A DNA stretch of 7,078 nt from Rhizobiaceae bacterium (lineage in GTDB: Bacteria; Pseudomonadota; Alphaproteobacteria; Rhizobiales; Rhizobiaceae), in the NCBI GenBank assembly GCA_913776675.1, contig CAJYRE010000219.1, positions 1 to 7,078 on the forward strand, written 5' to 3'. This document shows positions 5,333 to 7,078 of this stretch, piece after piece. Both the position numbers and the translations under genes were made by a program. Position 1 is the first letter of the stretch. Each line of letters begins with the position of its first letter. A model generated the notes under the pieces. It did no database searches. It worked only from the letters and a program-made list of their open reading frames with translations, and was not told the DNA's origin.

Positions 5333-6393
5333 TCTTGTGGCTCCGCAACGGGTGCCCACAGCACTTGCTCAATGCGTTGCGCGCCAGTGGCCAGCATCAC
5401 CAGCCGATCAAAGCCAAGGGCAGCACCGGAGGCTTGCGGCATGATGGAAAGGGCTTCCAGAAAATCCTCGTCCAGCGGATAGGTTTCGCCATAAATGCGG
5501 GCTTTCTCAAGCATTTCCAGCTCAAACCGGCGGCGCTGTTCGCGGGCATCGGTCAATTCTCCAAAGGCATTGGCCAGCTCCACACCGCAGGCGTAAAGCT
5601 CAAAGCGTTCTGCCACGCGCGGATCATCGGGGCAGGGGCGGGCCAAGGCGGCCTCTGCCACGGGATAGCGATCCAGAAGGGTGGGGCGGTCAAAGCCCAG
5701 ATGCGGTTCGACCTTTTCGACAATCACCCGGCTGAACAGATCGGCCCAGGTGTCATCCTCGGCAACACGCATGCCAGTGCGCCGCAGCTCGTCCGCCAGA
5801 TGGTTGCGATCCGTTTCGCCGCCGGTGCTGACAGAGGCAAGAAGATCAATGCCCGCATAGCGCTGAAAGGCGTCGGCAACACTGAGCCGTTCCGGAGTGG
5901 CAAAGGGATCACACACGCCACCGCGATAGGCAAATTGCCGAGTGCCTGTTGTGCTTGCCGCCAAGGCCAGCAGATCGGCGCAATCGGCCATCAATTGCTC
6001 ATAGCTTTCCTTGGCCCGGTACCATTCCAGCATGGTAAATTCGGGATGGTGCAAGGGCCCGCGTTCGCGGTTGCGATAAACATGGGCAAAGCAGGCAATG
6101 CGCGGCTCGCCTGCCGCGAGAAGCTTTTTACAGGCAAATTCCGGTGACGTGTGCAGATAGAGCGGCTGAGCCTTGCCATCATGGCCAATGGCCTGGGTGG
6201 CAAAGGCATGCAGATGGGCCTCATTGCCCGGTGAAATCTGCAAGGTGGCCGTATCGACTTCGATAAAATCGAGGCTTGCAAAATGACCGCGCACTGCCGC
6301 CTGAATGGCGTTGCGACCCAGTAGAAAGGGACGCCGGTCCGCATGGACTTCGGGGGTCCACCAAGGTGAGGCCTGGGTCCGTGGCTTCGTCAT
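5329..6393 (-). CDS. epmA: EF-P--(R)-beta-lysine ligase (LysRS paralogue)
   Basis: A 354-residue protein, also known as GenX/PoxA/YjeA. It is the catalytic domain of class II lysyl-tRNA synthetase without the anticodon-binding domain, and ligates beta-lysine to a lysine of EF-P. Motif 2 is seen in HTSPEFACKKLL (81-92) and FAHVYRNRERG..HHPEFTMLEWY (102-125); the lysine-binding and ATP region NAFGEL lies at 275-280; motif 3 is GAALGFDRLVML at 323-334. Ala325 sits where true LysRS has Gly. As I recall, this Ala (E. coli Ala298) is characteristic of EpmA and shapes its preference for beta-lysine. The chosen ATG at 6393 has a GGAG with 7-nt spacing; an upstream in-frame ATG at 6447 lacks a site and would add 18 residues of unlikely sequence. 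It is transcribed away from efp and overlaps epmB by 4 bases. Confidence 0.96.
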   Translation of the reverse strand: MTKPRTQASPWWTPEVHADRRPFLLGRNAIQAAVRGHFASLDFIEVDTATLQISPGNEAHLHAFATQAIGHDGKAQPLYLHTSPEFACKKLLAAGEPRIACFAHVYRNRERGPLHHPEFTMLEWYRAKESYEQLMADCADLLALAASTTGTRQFAYRGGVCDPFATPERLSVADAFQRYAGIDLLASVSTGGETDRNHLADELRRTGMRVAEDDTWADLFSRVIVEKVEPHLGFDRPTLLDRYPVAEAALARPCPDDPRVAERFELYACGVELANAFGELTDAREQRRRFELEMLEKARIYGETYPLDEDFLEALSIMPQASGAALGFDRLVMLATGAQRIEQVLWAPVAEPQE

Positions 6394-6400
6394 TCCGGTG

Positions 6401-6404
6401 CTCC
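6401..6404 (-). promoter_or_regulatory. Ribosome binding site of epmA
   Basis: GGAG on the minus strand, 7 nt before the ATG at 6393. It decides between this start and the longer open frame beginning at 6447. Confidence 0.65.
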
Positions 6405-6433
6405 GGTCTTTCTTTCCAAGGGCTCCGTGCAAA

Positions 6434-6461
6434 TTGACGTGCAACACGGGCTGGCTATTTC
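6434..6461 (+). promoter_or_regulatory. Candidate sigma-70 promoter of efp
   Basis: TTGACG (6434-6439) and TATTTC (6456-6461) are 16 nt apart on the plus strand, giving a start near 6468 and an efp leader of about 95 nt. The -35 box matches five of six consensus positions; the -10 is moderate. A 7-base direct repeat (CGTGCAA at 6426 and 6438) overlaps the -35 box. No equally good promoter was found for epmA on the other strand of this 170-bp divergent region. Confidence 0.45.
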
Positions 6462-6511
6462 GACAAAATTAGGTTAGGTGCGCCCATGAAAATTCGTAGC
6501 ACGTTCTTCGA

Positions 6512-6527
6512 GGGCGGCGGGCCGTCC
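6512..6527 (+). other. GC-rich hairpin in the efp leader
   Basis: GGGCGG (6512-6517) can pair with CCGTCC (6522-6527), with one G-U pair and a CGGG loop. It lies about 25 nt before the efp ribosome binding site and is followed by only three T, so it is not a convincing terminator. A role in leader structure is possible but unproven. Confidence 0.35.
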
Positions 6528-6552
6528 TTTACGACGTGTGCTAGAGAGATAC

Positions 6553-6557
6553 AAGGA
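6553..6557 (+). promoter_or_regulatory. Ribosome binding site of efp
   Basis: AAGGA on the plus strand, 6 nt before the ATG at 6564. It favours this start over an in-frame ATG at 6486. Confidence 0.7.
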
Positions 6558-6563
6558 ATTCCG

Positions 6564-7078
6564 ATGGTCAAGGTAATCGCCTCTTCGGTCCGCAAGGGCA
6601 ATGTTCTGGAAGTTGAAGGCAAACTCTACGTGGTGCTGACCGCGCAAAACTTCCATCCCGGCAAGGGCACTCCGGTCACGCAGATCGACATGCGCCGCAT
6701 TGTGGATGGCGTGAAGGTGTCCGAGCGCTGGCGCACGACCGAGCAGGTCGAGCGCGCTTTTGTGGAAGATGTCAACCACCAGTTCCTCTATGAAGATGGT
6801 GAAGGCTTCCACTTCATGAACCCTGAAACCTATGATCAGCTCGTTGTGGATGCTGACACCATGGGTGAGCAAAAGGCTTACCTTCAGGAAGGCATGACCT
6901 GCGTTCTGTCGATCTTTGAAGGCAATGCGCTGGCAGTTGAACTGCCACGCCATGTGGTTTTGGAAATCACCGAAACCGAGCCGGTTGTGAAGGGCCAGAC
7001 AGCGTCTTCGTCCTACAAGCCAGCGATTTTGTCCAACGGATTGCGCACCCTGGTTCCGCCGCATATCGATGCCGGGAC
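6564..7078 (+). CDS. efp: Translation elongation factor P (3' end beyond the window)
   Basis: 171 complete codons are visible and the right edge cuts the gene; EF-P is usually 186-190 residues, so only about 17 are missing. EF-P binds the ribosome between the P and E sites and stimulates peptide bond formation at polyproline stretches. Seen here are the N-terminal KOW-like domain with NFHPGKGTP at 29-37, then the two OB-like domains ([16 protein letters not shown] at about 55-70 and the C-terminal part from about 130). Lys34 in PGKG is exactly the position beta-lysylated by EpmA in E. coli, which fits the divergent epmA-epmB genes next door. The C-terminal segment ([17 protein letters not shown]) is of the alphaproteobacterial type. 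The start [12 protein letters not shown] is supported by AAGGA at 6-nt spacing. The frame is also open upstream to an ATG at 6486. Confidence 0.98.
   Translation, partial: MVKVIASSVRKGNVLEVEGKLYVVLTAQNFHPGKGTPVTQIDMRRIVDGVKVSERWRTTEQVERAFVEDVNHQFLYEDGEGFHFMNPETYDQLVVDADTMGEQKAYLQEGMTCVLSIFEGNALAVELPRHVVLEITETEPVVKGQTASSSYKPAILSNGLRTLVPPHIDAG

Noticed and set aside
5260..6147. A 295-codon open frame on the plus strand inside epmA
   Set aside because: It is antisense to epmA with its intact synthetase motifs and shows no family resemblance of its own.
6474..7064. A 196-codon open frame on the minus strand across efp
   Set aside because: The plus strand encodes an unmistakable EF-P; the antisense frame has no domain pattern.

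Overview
The window looks like chromosomal DNA of a rhizobial alphaproteobacterium, most likely Rhizobiaceae (Agrobacterium/Allorhizobium/Rhizobium). The reasons are the alphaproteobacterial style of EF-P, a GC-rich palindromic intergenic element of the RIME type known from rhizobia, and a carrier-protein/amino acid:carrier-protein ligase gene set of the kind I recall from Agrobacterium and Bradyrhizobium. No tRNA, rRNA, CRISPR or intact transposon is visible.

Layout from left to right: (1) positions 1-325, minus strand, the first 108 codons of a glycoside hydrolase family 2 (beta-mannosidase-like) gene that runs off the left edge. (2) Positions 326-653, non-coding, mostly filled by a 178-bp element with 49-bp imperfect terminal inverted repeats (403-580), then a small AT-rich hairpin region. 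(3) Positions 654-3967, minus strand, a tight four-gene operon read in the order carrier protein -> acyl-CoA-dehydrogenase-like flavoprotein -> class II synthetase-like amino acid:[carrier protein] ligase -> DUF1839 protein. Junctions are a 1-base overlap, a 4-base gap and a 2-base gap. (4) Positions 3968-4288, an AT-rich intergenic region with a candidate promoter and a perfect 8-bp inverted repeat. (5) Positions 4289-6393, minus strand, epmA then epmB overlapping by 4 bases (ATGA). (6) Positions 6394-6563, a divergent control region. (7) From 6564, plus strand, efp, cut by the right edge.

The right half is a complete EF-P beta-lysylation module. EpmB (lysine 2,3-aminomutase) makes beta-lysine, EpmA (LysRS paralogue) attaches it to Lys34 of EF-P, and the modified factor relieves ribosome stalling at polyproline. 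Both modification genes sit back to back with their target.

The left half is the more intriguing part. The ligase is a SerRS-like enzyme whose family loads glycine or alanine onto the phosphopantetheine arm of a carrier protein instead of a tRNA. The carrier gene, a flavin dehydrogenase-like gene lacking the usual catalytic Glu, and DUF1839 are all co-transcribed with it. DUF1839 shows a Cys...Asp...His pattern resembling papain/C39-like acyltransferases such as BtrH. I infer a small activation-modification-transfer pathway for an aminoacyl thioester. Its product and acceptor cannot be read from the sequence. The window thus holds two unrelated tRNA-synthetase paralogues that both aminoacylate proteins.
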